Shown here: positions 33,701-45,977 of the stretch, one piece after another
Layout: every line of letters starts with the position of its first letter
Position numbering within the stretch: the first letter of the stretch is position 1
Program-made: the position numbers and the translations under genes
The notes under the pieces: model-generated
Databases searched by the model: none
Seen by the model: the letters and a program-made list of their open reading frames with translations, nothing else
What the model was told of the DNA's origin: nothing
Source of the DNA: Takakia lepidozioides
Lineage: Eukaryota; Streptophyta; Takakiopsida; Takakiales; Takakiaceae
DNA: 64,000 bases
Direction of reading: 5' to 3'
NCBI GenBank assembly: GCA_030704615.1
Contig: CM060732.1
Location: 63,655,053 to 63,719,052 of the forward strand

Positions 33701-36700
33701 TAAACAAACTTGTGAAGGTATCTTTTCATATTTTTCCTTTTGCAAGAGAGTCTGTGTACTCTGCACCTCAATCTTCTTTCTGCTTTTCTATCTCCAGTTC
33801 ATAGATAAGCTATAGTTAGCCACTGCGGAACAGAGCTGAAATGCTAAATGTTACTTAATTTGAGTCTTACTTCGCAAGGAATCACAATGATTTCCAGGAA
33901 GAACATGAGCATGTGTTGAAGGAGGTTCAGGCAGAGAACTTAAGGCTCACAGTGTATGCCAGCAGGCTTGAAAAGGTTCTCCTTCTCCTCGCTTCTTCAT
34001 CTCCTCCTTCTGGCCCTTGTAGGCACGCTCTCTCTTGAGTCTTGATCGACTGCTCTCTCTCTTTCCCCGTGTACTCCCTGATGTGATGTCAATGCCAGTA
34101 GATTGTCAGCTGGGTGGATTGAAAGTCCAGAAGTGGCTCCAGGATCATTAGTTCCTGTGCCCCCCACTATGCCATGGAGGGTACTTCACTGGCGAAGCAA
34201 GGACCATTGGTGAATTGAACTTGTTTGTTGCCATACTGGTGCCAGGACTTGGATATGGAGAAGCAGAGAGCAGAAGATCGATTGCAGCAACAACAACAAA
34301 GGGCGGAAGAGAGGTTGCACAGTGAACTCAAGTGCAAGGTAGTGCTAAATTTAGGTCTATGATTTTTGGTTCCCCTTATGGTGCCATGTTTTGTTCCTGA
34401 CCATTATTAGGTTTCTCTTTAAAGATTAGGTTCTTGGCTACAACTTTTTCTTGGACGAATCTTCTGTCACCATTCTAGAAAGATGTCAAAAACTCAGTGG
34501 GGCTGTACGCACTGTGGGGGGGAGTCAATGGGACAGCCTGATCAACACTATCCAAGAAGTACTTGAAGTGTCATGTCCTCCAAGATCGACTACTAGTAGA
34601 TTCAAGGCTGCTATATTCTTTCTTCTTTTGTTGCTTGTGGTTCCATGCTGTTCCATGTCTTTGAGAGATCCATGGTGTCTTCTTTGAAAGAGCATCCACA
34701 GTTGCCTTGGACATTGTCTATATTTTTCCATTGATTTACCTGTCAAATGTAAGGATGAAGTTCTCCTGCCCTCTTAATATACTACTTGTTTCACCTTTTG
34801 GTCCCAAAATGCACAACAGCAGAAGGAAGTGTTGTGTTGTTTTGTTGCTTCCAAGAGATCACCCAGGGGTTAAGGCACTGTTGCCACTCTGGAGGTGGTG
34901 GTCCTTGGCTCAAATTGATGTAGCCTAGGGTGGGAAATGTCTATTGCAGCATTGTATATTGGGGTTAGTTTGACAATAGAGCTTAACAAATAATTGAGAA
35001 GTCAGCGTCTGTTTGAGTACAATCTGATGTCTTTTCTCTACGATTGATTAGGATGATGAGGCAAAGAGAGAGGTTGAGGAAATGGAGCTGTTTACCAAGG
35101 CCCACACAATTGCTGCTGTTACTCGCGAAAAAGCTAAGCATTTGGAGGATACTCGGGATCTGCAAACACAGGTACAGGGCTCATCTGTAGCTTCTCTCCC
35201 AGCTTCCAACGGGGAACCCAGTGATTTGGGCTCAGTGGCCACTCTGGGTGGTCCAAGGTGTAAATGCATATGGGCCTACATTCACCCAGGGGGAGGTAAG
35301 CCCAGACAATTCTAAGTAGTGAAATGCCTCGGGGTCTGTTGGCAATTCAAGTAGCCAGTAAAAAATGCCCACCTTTGGATTGGAGGCAAGGAGCCTTGAT
35401 GGGTTTAAGGAGGCTGTAAGCTAGTGTACTCCACCCATGCTTTTTCTCTTCTCTACACATAGATGGGTGTCCTGCATGATAAATTCTGAACAATTTGTCC
35501 TCCTAAGATTATTTCCCTCTCAAGCAAAGTGAAGTAGATTATTTCGGTCTTCCCCTTCTTTCCCATCACTCCTTAAACTGTCCTTTGTAGAGACACTAAT
35601 TGGAAAGGTTACTTTTTAAAGAGTTCCAAATACCTTTGGTTTGTGATGTTGCTCTTTGCATGGCAGGTAGAAGCACTCTATAAAGCTTACTATGTGCAGT
35701 CGGAGGAGGCCAAAGTGGGTCATACAACGCACAAGCTGGCTATGGTCAGCTCTCATCCATGTTCTATTTTGTATCAGATATGGAGATGTGTATTCATTGT
35801 ACGTTCTAACACTTCGATATGTAAGGAACAGTACAAGACTCTCCAAAGTGTGCATCTGCCATCTGTTGCTGACATTCCCAGAAGCACATTCATTATGTGA
35901 ACGGCTGTGACTGGCCTACTACATGTAGAGTAGGGAGCGTAGAGATGTCTCACACAAATGGGTGACATAGGCGGAGGGAAAGACTTCGAAGTTGTTGCTA
36001 GGATGAATATACATTGAAGGTAACAGATGATCTGATCCATTTCCAATGTAATGCTGTGAACTTCATTTGGCAGTTCTTCACTTCATAATCACATAATTAC
36101 CTTCAGCTTTAAATTTTGTTTGCAGGGAGCTTTTGCATTTGAGGATGCAATGTTGAGGGGGGTCCCAGTTGAGAAAGAAGTTCAGCTTCTTTTGGAAGCT
36201 ACTGGTGGACAAGGATGTGACAAGCTAGTAGAGGTGGCGCTTTTGTCTTTGCCAGAGGACACTGTGAAAAAGGGTCCGTGGACTTATCTGCAGCTACAGG
36301 AAGAGGCAAGTCCAGCTTGCTCTCCGGATTCCAGTTGCATTTGGCTGCAGTCATATCTGGAAAATGCAGTGATGTAATCATTGAGAAGCTGGTGAAAGAT
36401 GCTTCACGTTACTCATCATCATCTCATAACCCTCACTTCTCTCTCACTAAAGTTTCTCCTACCTTGCTCTTCCCTGCTCTTGCTTCTGCTTCTTCCAAAC
36501 CAGGAACTGGCTCATTGGCTATTCCAAAGCTAGGTCTAATGTGCACATACCTCTCTTGTCCTCTTTGCTGCAGTTTGTTAGCTTGGAGGGGTCCTTGAGG
36601 GAACTTTCGTTGATTCCAGCAGCTGGTCAAGGAGGATTGTTCACTCACCTTGTTGCACGTATTGCCTCAACTTTGAAGGTACTCTGTCTTTGTTTGGTTG

Positions 36701-37456
36701 GAAAAATTTGATTTTGAAAGATGTAAGCTTTGTGAAGCTCTGAATGAGAAAACGTTTGTGTTCGGACGATTTCAAGCGCATGCAACAATGCAATCATGTG
36801 TTGTTTGATAAAATAGATTGTTCACAAGCTTATGCTAACTTCCAAGACAGTTTTCCTGTCTTTCTGATCAAGTTTTGGAATGGGTCCCGGAATCCAATGT
36901 GCCTATCCAATGTGCCTATCTTTGAGGTTGGATCATACACCTCTCAAAATCGATACTAGGAACCAGGGAGGGGTTTGGTAACGAAAATTTTTGCTCGCCA
37001 TTACCAAATGACATCTCATCGGAAGGCAGTAGGCATAAAGGGTCAAAGGGGTTCCAACTAGTTATGCTAGATATGCAGGGACTATGTCAACTGAGGGGAT
37101 ATCATTGCCAATGTTTACAAGGAGATCTCTCTGTCCCTCTCTCTTTGGCGCCACCCTGCAGTTATAATCTTTTCCCTCTGATGCAGTGAATGTGTTCTTA
37201 TCTCTGCTTCTTATCCCAGGTGCGTGAAGAAGTGGGAGGTCAAGGGGTGGAGGCAACAATATCCAAGGTAGAAAGGTGCCTTGCAGAGCGTAAACTCGTG
37301 GAAGCTGTGGATGTCCTAGCGAGAGGTTTGGAAGGCACAAAAGCTGAAAATTTAGTTGCTAGGTGGACAGAGCAGGCACGGAGACGTGTCATAGCGGAAC
37401 AGGCATTGACGATGATTCAGGCACATGCCATTGTCATAGCTTCCAGTCTGGCATGA
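30778..37456 (+). CDS. MIC60: MICOS subunit MIC60 (mitofilin), complete 12-coding-exon gene
   Basis: Inner-membrane protein that shapes crista junctions and, in plants, lipid traffic. Coding exons: 30778-30960, 31514-31634, 31957-32774, 32946-33083, 33427-33588, 33898-33975, 34246-34338, 35052-35171, 35667-35744, 36126-36305, 36574-36678, 37220-37456; phases agree, 770 residues. Exons 1-2 give an Arg/Ser-rich presequence (RYNFRKFATSEARSRK, SRCFTTSP). Exon 3 gives one transmembrane helix (~106-126, FVALTAAAVSAAVYWAL) and an acidic, repetitive Glu/Thr linker. Exons 6-8 are coiled coil. Exons 9-12 form the mitofilin domain (LYKAYYVQSEEAKVGHTTHK, SLRELSLIPAAGQGG, WTEQARRRVIAEQAL). The ATG at 31950 is only the splice acceptor atggcag and not the start. 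Intron 3 (32775-32945, 171 nt) keeps the frame if retained. The intron after 36305 has a GC donor (gcaagt). Intact. Confidence 0.95.
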
Positions 37457-40400
37457 ATATCACGGAATTGATTTTGCCAGACTCGTGTTTTGAGGCGTTG
37501 GAAATCTCTCTGGTTGCAGGGTGCCTATTTGCAGTGTCCTTGAGAACTGCAGTTTTGGCAGCTGACAACGGGATGTGTGGACTATACTCTTGTGTTGCTG
37601 AGCATAAATATTGAAGAGACAGCCTCTCTCTCTCTCTCTCGTCCACCCCATGGGAAAATAGTACTCATGAGCTCAATAGCTGAGCAATAGGTGGCAATTC
37701 CCGTTGTCAATGAGCTGCATATGTAAAAAATACTGGATACAGAATTTTGTTTAAACCCCCTTGAGCTGAGCTACATTACTTCTGACCACAGATCAATCAA
37801 TCAAGTACTCAAGAGGATAGGCAGGGTTGAAGCCACCAACCTGCCTCGGGTCAATTAGGCCTACCCGAGGCCCGTTTGGTTCAGGATATGGTGATTATCA
37901 CGGCCACAGTCACACTCAATACATTGACAGCTATGGCCTGATAACTGATAAACCATTCCTGCCATCCCAGCATCCTATCAAGGAGTAGTTGTAATCTGTG
38001 AATGTATGTCACAAACATGACAGTGCCTCGATTGTGAGTTGAGAGCTGATGCTGTAAGTGTGTGCATGGGTGGACTCGAGAGACTGACTGGAGAGACTTC
38101 AGTCTAGTATATCTCCAGCTCCTACAAAGAAAAATGCCTCTAGAAAAGCCTTTGGTTTGTGTGATGAGACGGTAGACCCATCATTCTTGTGGGTTGTGCA
38201 TTGTGCACTTCCCATCCAAGGTGTTGCTCATTTGCGTCTGCCATTTTTGGACTAGCTCCTCCCCGCAGTCCACAATATACCAAAGGACCAATCTCCTTGT
38301 TATTCAGCACAGATTTGTTGTAGCACATGTGAAGCTTTTGACAACAAGACTTGTTTCACCAGGATTGGATCCGTGACCTCAATCCGTGTTGACGATCCCA
38401 ATTCATGAATGGGCACATTGCTTGTATTCATGACCAGATATCCAAAACATTTGACAACTAGGGCGCCTGTGATTGTGTAGACCTTTAGGATCTCGTGTAA
38501 TGTAGTTTATGAGTTCCTAGTCTTGATACGTCTCACTACATATACTCCAAAAAAGATAAACGGTTCACGTACTTATCATTACATCTGAAGAGAAATTTAG
38601 CTAGCAACTGTTTCATGAATCCAATTGACAAAGTCTTGAATTAATGCCCATGATGCTCCGGGCATGCTCCGAGATCATAAAGTACCTTGACATTCTAGTA
38701 ATCTGCGAGATGTGTAAAAAGAAAACATGGATCATACAATACTCCCTGGCAAAGGTGACCAGGAATGGAATCGAGGTGGGATCTGTAAACTGGAGACAAC
38801 GTGGGATGGAATTCCGGAAACAGGTCAATAGGGATCGTTTTAATGTAGTGGGGGCCTGCTGTCAGGTCCCTGTCCCTTTGCACCGTGCGGCCTCATTACG
38901 ACGAGGCCACACATATACAAATTCAGAGACCGCGCAACTCTTCAGTGTCCATCTGTACAAATGTAACTGGCTCCACTGTAACCAGCTCGAATGTTGCATC
39001 TATAAATGAACACCCACTTGCACCATCTATTGGAGAACAAAATCAGAATACTGCAATTATATTTTTTGAATTCGCCTAAATTTTTTCAACCATTTATTGA
39101 GTTGGTTTCTATTTGATCTCTTTGATGCACCTTAGATCATTCTTATTTTGGTGTAGTATAGGCTTGTGATGGTATTTCCCTGTTGGCATCTACAATGAGC
39201 TTGTTGGTAACTTCGGTTACATATTTGTTTTCATATGTATTGCACATAAGATATTCAGTTTGTAATTTTTGGCTTCTTGTAACTAGATCTTATGTATATT
39301 ATTATGACACTAAATTATCATCCAAATATGGGAATTCTATGCCTTGCATCGTCAAATTTATCGTCTTCGTACATTCCGTCTTGATGTCTTCAACATTTTT
39401 GTGAATCTGATCATTTTTGGATTTTTGTTATTTAGTAACGCTTTGTCAAAATCTCGTGATTCTTTGCATTTATGTAGCATATCAATATTTGCGATGATTT
39501 TTCTGTTGAATTATGAACATTTTGGTTACAGTTCATATAAAGTGTCTTCCCAACTTTGTGGCCTTCTTGGCTTTAAGTCGTGGAAAGATCTCCATGGCAT
39601 AAACATAATATAAGTAGCACGAGCATCCGTTGCTGCATTTTTTTTTTAAAGGTATTTTGAAGCTTTGTATTAATGGTACTTTAGTAATCTGATATTCATA
39701 TACAGTGTCAGTATTCGTTTGTGGATGTTCATGCATGAATTTATAAAGGTAAGGATTTTTTACCTTGCATGATTTATTACAAAGCTCATCAGGTAACATT
39801 TCCCTCGAATTTATGTGGCCTATTTTGGTAGTCGCAAAAATTATACAAAATTATCTTGTCGTTTTGTTTAGATCTTTCGACTTTGAATATTTCAATTTTT
39901 CGTTGTTGTTATCGTCATGTATGTTGTGCAAATCATTGTTTTTATCTTTGTTCGATCAATATTGTTGTTGTTCATGAATCCATGCACATAAATGCAAATC
40001 CATGGATTTTAGTTCATTGGTTCTTCAGCAAAGGCTATGATATACTACATTACAGATTCCATTACAAAAAATTTCCGTCTATACATCACACACATGTATT
40101 CACAAGTTTGCAAATAACCGTACAAAAGATTCAAACGAACATTCAGTTGACAAAGCCGTAAATCATTAATTAGATGTTTAAATACGATCGGATCTCAATA
40201 AGAGATGGACCTCTTCCTTGACACTTAGTGCAATAGCAGTAGGATATGATCTTAATCCACATTACATAACATCTATACCTTGTAAGTAATAAGCATAATC
40301 TGTGCAACAGGCCTAACCTAGAAAGAGTTCCGTCCTTTGTTTCAACACCTAGTTGTTCTACAACATCTAACATGCATAACATCCAATATTTAACACGCAT

Positions 40401-41210
40401 TCCCCATCCAATCAGAAGTCAAGTTGCAAGTGTTGTGTACGTACGGTGACTCTTTATAGTATAATTGTCGATGAACTACAGGCAAGCTACAACGTAAGTG
40501 AAATATATCAACAGACTGTGGCACTGGGCATCTGCAATGACCTGATGAAGGATTTGGAATTGACTTGCGAATTTCTTAGCAGATCCACGCCCTGCATGCA
40601 AAACAACTTCAATACAGGGCGTAGAAGACGGTTTACCTGGCGCACTAGGCCACTCCCAGTATCTGTGCGAGAAGAAAAAGGAAGATCGATAATTATTGGA
40701 AACTCTTCTGATGCGTGAAGCATGTGCCACCAAACTGGGGCAGGAGTCACCCGTACCGATTCTCTATAAAAGAGGTCGTCACAGTGACTGTCGCACCCCC
40801 AAAAGCTAACATGGCTGAGAATGCCCAAGTGATGACGAGAAAATAATGGATGCTCTCCTCAATCCAGCAATCTAGCTCCTCCGATTCCAAGGATTGTATG
40901 AAAGAAATTTGGCACTGAAATGACTCATGGTTTTTCTTACCTCAACCATCGTGGATTGTTTATGGTCCCCCGAGACGGTGGCGTCTCCTACTCTTCTGTA
41001 AAAGCGGAGGGAGAGGAAGCCGCTGTCTTGGTTAAATAATTCCGTTAGGAAATTGTTGTTTGATACTGATTATCCTCCAGCAAGGATGTGTTAGAGGCGT
41101 TGCAAGAATTGAGGAAAGACAACCAAAAGAGGTTACTTTCAGGTTGGACGTTCTTTGTTGTTAGAATTTATAAGAGAATCATCCCTTCCTTACCCAAACG
41201 CATGAGGCCA
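37457..41210. other. Gene-poor stretch
   Basis: No recognised gene. 39050-40170 is AT-rich with T-runs and no open coding. A (tc)n tract lies at 37622-37640. Short open pieces at 40446-40718 and 41086-41150 (plus strand, KDVLEALQELRKDNQKRLLS with a gttgga donor) look coding-like but could not be assigned. Confidence 0.5.
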
Positions 41211-41217
41211 ATTTAAC

Positions 41218-41900
41218 CTCCCCAATAGCCTCTGCATGCTGCTGCACATCATCCTCTATCTTCTTGAAGTATGCTGACCTGTCCTCCCCAACAAAACCTT
41301 GTTATCCTCTCTTCCTTCCTTTCCACAAGAAATCTAGGAAAACATGCCTCACCAAGGCTTCATGTTGCTTTTGGGCTGCTGCTGGCTTCTCTCTGTCTTT
41401 TATTCTTTCTTGTTTCTTGCTTTCCTTTTGTCCCATCAGCTCTTTGAGCTTTCTGCAGACGTTATAAAGGTCCATTTTACTGCATTTCATTTCATGTTGC
41501 TCAAAAGCAAGTACCTTACAACTATTGACAACAGGTTCACCTGATTTATCTGGAAAAGAGAAATGTCAGAACACGGGATCAACAGGAACATACTTCTTGG
41601 TGATCTCTGCCAGGTGCATCAGCCATGCCTTAGCCTGAATTAGTAACCGGCCAGGCCCAGCTTCATCTCCTGTCCGACCCAGGGCTGCTCCTTCCACTTT
41701 ACTTTTGACAATCCTGTGCAGCTTCCCAATCTTCACTGACCGTTTCAACTTTACTGCTTTGTTGGTTCGTAAGGGTCCACTTCCCGGTGGGGGAGGGGGT
41801 GGGGGAGGAGGGGGAGGTGCACCCAGTTTCTTGGTACCAGGTATAATGATTGGCAACTCACTGCTCTTCATTGTTGTGGTTAAGGAATGGCTGCTGTTCG
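41218..41900 (-). CDS. Partial IPGA1/At4g04980-like gene (proline-rich, two exons seen)
   Basis: Exon A 41594-41900 (acceptor ctgcag, donor gtatgt) encodes ELPIIIPGTKK, a run of 11 prolines, then AVKLKRSVKIGKLHRIVKSK, VEG and WLMHLAEITK. Exon B 41218-41278 (phases agree) encodes SAYFKKIEDDVQQHAEAIGE. The order polyproline, KLKRS..G.LYR.LK.KVEG, then K-R/K-SAYF..IE.DV is that of plant IPGA1/At4g04980-like proteins, linked to microtubule organisation in growing epidermal cells (family knowledge). The conserved C-terminal exons (ELK..I and the DETQVL region) and the N-terminal half were not found nearby, so this is a fragment or has exons I could not see. Confidence 0.6.
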
Positions 41901-43051
41901 CTGCAGTTGTCCCATAAACAGCAGGGATCCCTGGGCCAGATCACTGGGTGGAGCATCAGTCTGAAAAACACGTGGAAATGTCTGTCGCATCCACTTCTTC
42001 CTCCTCTCGTCATGTGCCCAATCTGTGCTAGGTAGAGAGGGCTACAGTAGCAGTGCCTGGAATCAACATAATGCCTCCTAAGAGATGTTGTGTACGCCAC
42101 ATAAAAGGTAAACTCCGTGAGTCCTCTATTGCATTTCTGGTCGGCAGTGCGTGGGGAGCCTCCTGGAGCTGTGGATGTTGCAGCCTTGAATTCGTATGAA
42201 CTTGATAAATTGCGCCTTAGCCTGCAAACCTTATGGCAGGCATTCCATGTCTACAACTTGCCGGTGGCCATGATGATGAGTCTGAAAAACCCACCTCTGA
42301 GCTTGCCTATTTACCAGTACATATCTTGTAAAATAGTGTCAATCCAAATCACCAGTCCTCACTAATTATGTGATGACCGAGGGTGATTTCATTGGCGTGC
42401 TTACCAAGGTGGCCAGAGCAGATGCTACATCGGAGAGAGAGCGAGGAAAACTCAATGAGTGAGGGCATGAGAAGTCAGTTAGTGTATGAACAAACATGGA
42501 GCCAAGGGCAGCACCCTTGCAAAGAGTATGAGGCAGTACCTTCTTCCAGCGTCTCGGTTTGAAGTTGTGAGAAGCACTCAGGCCTTAACTCAAAGCCTGA
42601 AGATGGTACAAGCCTGTAAAACAGAATTTACATCGGAATTTATCTATTTATTTAAGAGAAGAGAAAAAAGAAAGTGGAACCTCGTTATTCTGCCTTCGTG
42701 GCTTTCTGCACGGTTAACTTTTCCTTACCTATTTTTCAGGGCTACAATCCCCCCTGTTCTCATAAAAAGAAAAGGGCATAATGTTACGAAGGGGCGGGCT
42801 TTCGGGTTTGAACTCCTCATCATTTGGTCCAAGCTCGTAGATTTCACTCACTGACAACCAACTTTCCAAGTTCCCCATACCCTACTTTACATTTGTAGGA
42901 TACTAGGGCTTCGCGTTGCTCCGCACTACTAGCGACGACTTCTGAGAAGGACGTCCGGAGGGATGGGCCATACTCGAGGATCATGAGAGAGAGAAAATAT
43001 GGTGGCCCTTACATGGAACGTTTAGATGTGTCTAATTTAAGCTCTACCAAG
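41901..43051. other. No gene supported
   Basis: The open piece at 42117-42365 (AALNSYELDKLRLSLQTLW) is unassigned. 42900-42970 carries a dispersed repeat also found at 53083-53150. Confidence 0.4.
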
Positions 43052-43782
43052 CTATGCTTTTGCTCCAGTTGTCACTCTGTCTCCTCCTTGTGCTTTGGCC
43101 AACAGTTTGACCCCTTTTAATTGGAATGAAAGCCCGTGTTTCTTGTGATGGAAATTCATCCAATATTGGATGTTACACTTGACTGCAACGAGATCCCCTG
43201 AATGTACGGATTCTCCATCCATTTTTTGGCCATTTTCGTTAAGGACTTCTATTGTATTGTACATCCCGTCGTTGTTTGTTTTTTGACGTTTGTTGTTACT
43301 GGACATCGAGCCAGAGTTGTTGTTTGCGTTAGTTTTTAGGAGCTTTTTCGTGAAGCTCATGTTGTTTCCACCCATCCACGTCATGTCCTCGCCTCTCCTC
43401 CTTCAATTATCGAACCATTCTGTATTGTATTTGCGTAGTCGAACAAGAAATGGCTGTCTTCTATCAATATTGTGAATTTTGCGTCTTTGAGTTCTTTGGC
43501 GAAAGTCACGAATATGTAATTCCCGGTTTTGCCAAGGTAGGGGAATTTTGCAATACCTATGAAGATTGTTATTACTTCACGGTCCGAAGGGACGTTTCAC
43601 AAGGCACTGTGGAAGTTTGTACTGTAGGGCAAGCGCTTCCATGTGTTCCCCACCTTTAGGGCATGATGGTCATTGGATGTGAAACTGTCATATATCGCGT
43701 TTGTCATGTCTTGGTGGGTTATTTCCTGAATTTGTTGGTCCATTACATTGTCTATTATGTCGGCTATTTCCGACGTTGACAT
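43052..43782 (-). pseudogene. Broken intronless ORF set, possible endogenous viral element
   Basis: Three consecutive open pieces on the minus strand in different frames: 43782-43597, about 43590-43390, and 43384-43052. Read in order they look like one protein of about 240 residues broken by two frameshifts. Features: an acidic helical start (SEIADIIDNVMDQQI), a beta-rich middle (EVITIFIGIAKFPYLGKTGN), an Asn/Ser/Lys-rich linker, and a C-terminal stretch GDLVAVKCNIQYW followed by HGLSFQLKGVKLL. The aromatic then G-L/V-S/T-F-x-L pattern resembles the end of single-stranded-DNA-binding proteins of large DNA viruses, but this is recall and not a search result. Asn/Lys/Ile-rich coding with no intron differs from neighbouring genes. 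Function unknown. Confidence 0.4.
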
Positions 43783-43805
43783 GGTTGTTTGTATGTATGG
43801 TGTAG

Positions 43806-43833
43806 AGAGAGAGAGAGAGAGAGAGAGAGAGGC
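43806..43833. repeat. (GA)n microsatellite
   Basis: About 14 GA units directly upstream of the broken ORF set at 43052-43782. Confidence 0.95.
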
Positions 43834-44310
43834 AGGGGCAGATGAAAGTATATATCGGTGGGTTTCTTAGGAGAATTGTTAAACCCTAAGAGTGCAACTT
43901 TAAAATTAATCACGCTAATCTATAGAACTGTGGCTCTCTCTCAGACCGAGGTTGATGCTACACCGCTTTGTTGGGAAGTTAGGTGCAAAGTGTGATGTAA
44001 CAGTATGTTATATTCCTCTGCTTCACCTGTACCTGGAAGCATCATTCGATTAGGGACCCTCTCACAATCGGTTATTTTTTTAGCAACAACACCTAGTGAA
44101 GACGAAAGGCCTAGTCCATTGATGTTTGATTCAGGCCCAGCTATGCTGATTGAGGAATTCCAATAGGAGCTGGCCCTTCACTTCCTGCTCACAATTGTTT
44201 TGTTCCTGTCATAAAACCAGAGAACCTCACATCAGAACGTAAAGGCTTACAAATACATACAGATCCATCTGCACTTTTTCAGTGCTCAAAGACTGGCACA
44301 GGCATCAGAA
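43834..44310. other. No gene seen
   Basis: Single-copy looking sequence between the microsatellite and the PPR pseudogenes. Confidence 0.5.
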
Positions 44311-45600
44311 TACACATGAGGTTCACCTACCAGGCATCACCCATTCACAATCTCCAAAGCCTCCTTGCCACTCAGTACATAAACAGAGTACACATAAGTT
44401 CCTTGCTTTGCATCCTCAATGCACCCACATTGGGCATACATGTCCACCAGGGCAGAGTTCAGAATGACATCTGGTACAATTCCAGCTTTGACAATGTCAC
44501 CATAGACCTCTTTTGACCTTTTCCAGGGCTGCCAGGCTTGCACAAGCATTGCAATCGCACAAAAACATGATGTGGTTGGGCTTCACCCTTCCCCCATAAT
44601 TTGATCATAGGTCTCCAAATCCACCATCCCACGTCCCTGCTGTGCATACCCTGCGATGCTTGTGAGTGTGCACCTGCTTTCCAGCTTCCAGACCTTTCTT
44701 GGCGTGAATCCACATCAGAGTTTGTTGGCACTAAGAAAGGGTTGAGACTGAGCTGCTCAACTACTCCCTGGTCTTACTGGGTTTACATAGTGTGCCAAGC
44801 ACAACATCTGGTGCCAAAACCTCCATCCAGTGCCCCTGCTGTGCAGACCCTACAAAAATCAAGTTCCACGACACCACATCTCGTTCAGCCATACTGTTCC
44901 CTTCATACATGTCCACGAGGGTATTGTTCAGAATGACATGTGGTACAATTGCAGCTCTGACAATGTCGCCATGGACCTCTTTGCCCTTCTCCAGAGCTGC
45001 CAGCTTGCACACGCATTGCCAACTATCAAAGGTTCACTCAACCAGTAACTTGCAGAAATCAACATGAAAATTTAAGGACGATTTCGATAAGGGGGGAAAA
45101 CAGGGTGAAATGTTTTGAAGAAGATGCCTTCATTAGCATTGCCTGATTTTGAATTGTGCCGCAGATGCTGAATCTGGACCCACCCTTTTCCCTTTTCCAC
45201 GGCTGCTAGGCTTGCACAAGCATTGCCAATGCACACAAACGTGATGTGGTCAGGATGACATCTGGTACAATTCCAGCTTTGACGATGCAACCATGGACCT
45301 CTTTGCCCTATTCCAGAGTTGCTAGGCTTGCACACGCACTGCAAAACACACAAACGTGATGTGGTCGGGCCTCACCCCCTTTGCACATCATTTGCTCATA
45401 GGTCTCCAAAGCCTCCATCCCGCGCCTCTGCTGTGCATACCCTGCAAGCATCGCGTTGGGCAATGTTCAGAATGACATCTGGTACAATTCCAGATTTGAC
45501 GATGTCACCATGGGCCTCTTTCCCCTTTTCCAGGGCTGCCAGGCTTGCACACGCACTGCAAATGCAAACAAATGTGCCTTTAGTTGACCATCTACCCATG
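44310..45600 (-). pseudogene. PLS-type PPR pseudogene fragments
   Basis: Minus-strand PPR pieces in shifting frames: 45599-45396 ([20 protein letters not shown]), 45350-45180, 45012-44761 (KEVHGDIVRAAIVPHVILNN) and 44549-44337 (SALVDMYAQCGCIEDAK). These are the L-S-P consensus blocks of plant organelle PPR proteins. No piece exceeds about one triplet before a frame break. About 70 bp at 45020-45090 is repeated at 52090-52165. Confidence 0.85.
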
Positions 45601-45790
45601 CAGATTTCTTGTAGCTATTGATCCACAGGGAATCATAGGTAATCTGGAGCTTGAAGTCCGGTCCCCTTGGATGAATCTGGACCCACATTCTATCCCTGCT
45701 CCTTCAACTATCCATGCCTCTGCACAAATCATGCATACATCCTTGCCTTGCTGCTAGCAGCTGACAATGACAGCCTGTGACAGGCTCAAT
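45600..45790. repeat. Duplicated non-PPR block, copy 1
   Basis: About 185 bp running from gtagctattgatccacaggg to gctgctagcagctgacaatg, repeated with about 90% identity by eye at 51700-51880, same orientation. Confidence 0.85.
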
Positions 45791-45977
45791 AAACTTTGGA
45801 ATAGAGCTCCAAAGCCTCCATCCCGCCCCTGCTGTGCATACCCCTGCAAGCATTGCAATAATTTCTCGTGCAACAATTTTGGATATCAACTTGGTGCCAG
45901 TGTGGCAGTCCCCACATATACATAGGTTTTTAATGATGCGGATAGGGGTCCTAGGGGTGTGCTAATGAGCCCAAAAG

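Noticed and set aside
41264-41490. ORFs on both strands near 41.3-41.5 kb (Lys/Glu-rich on minus)
   Set aside because: They fall in the intron between the two IPGA1-like exons and match no conserved block.
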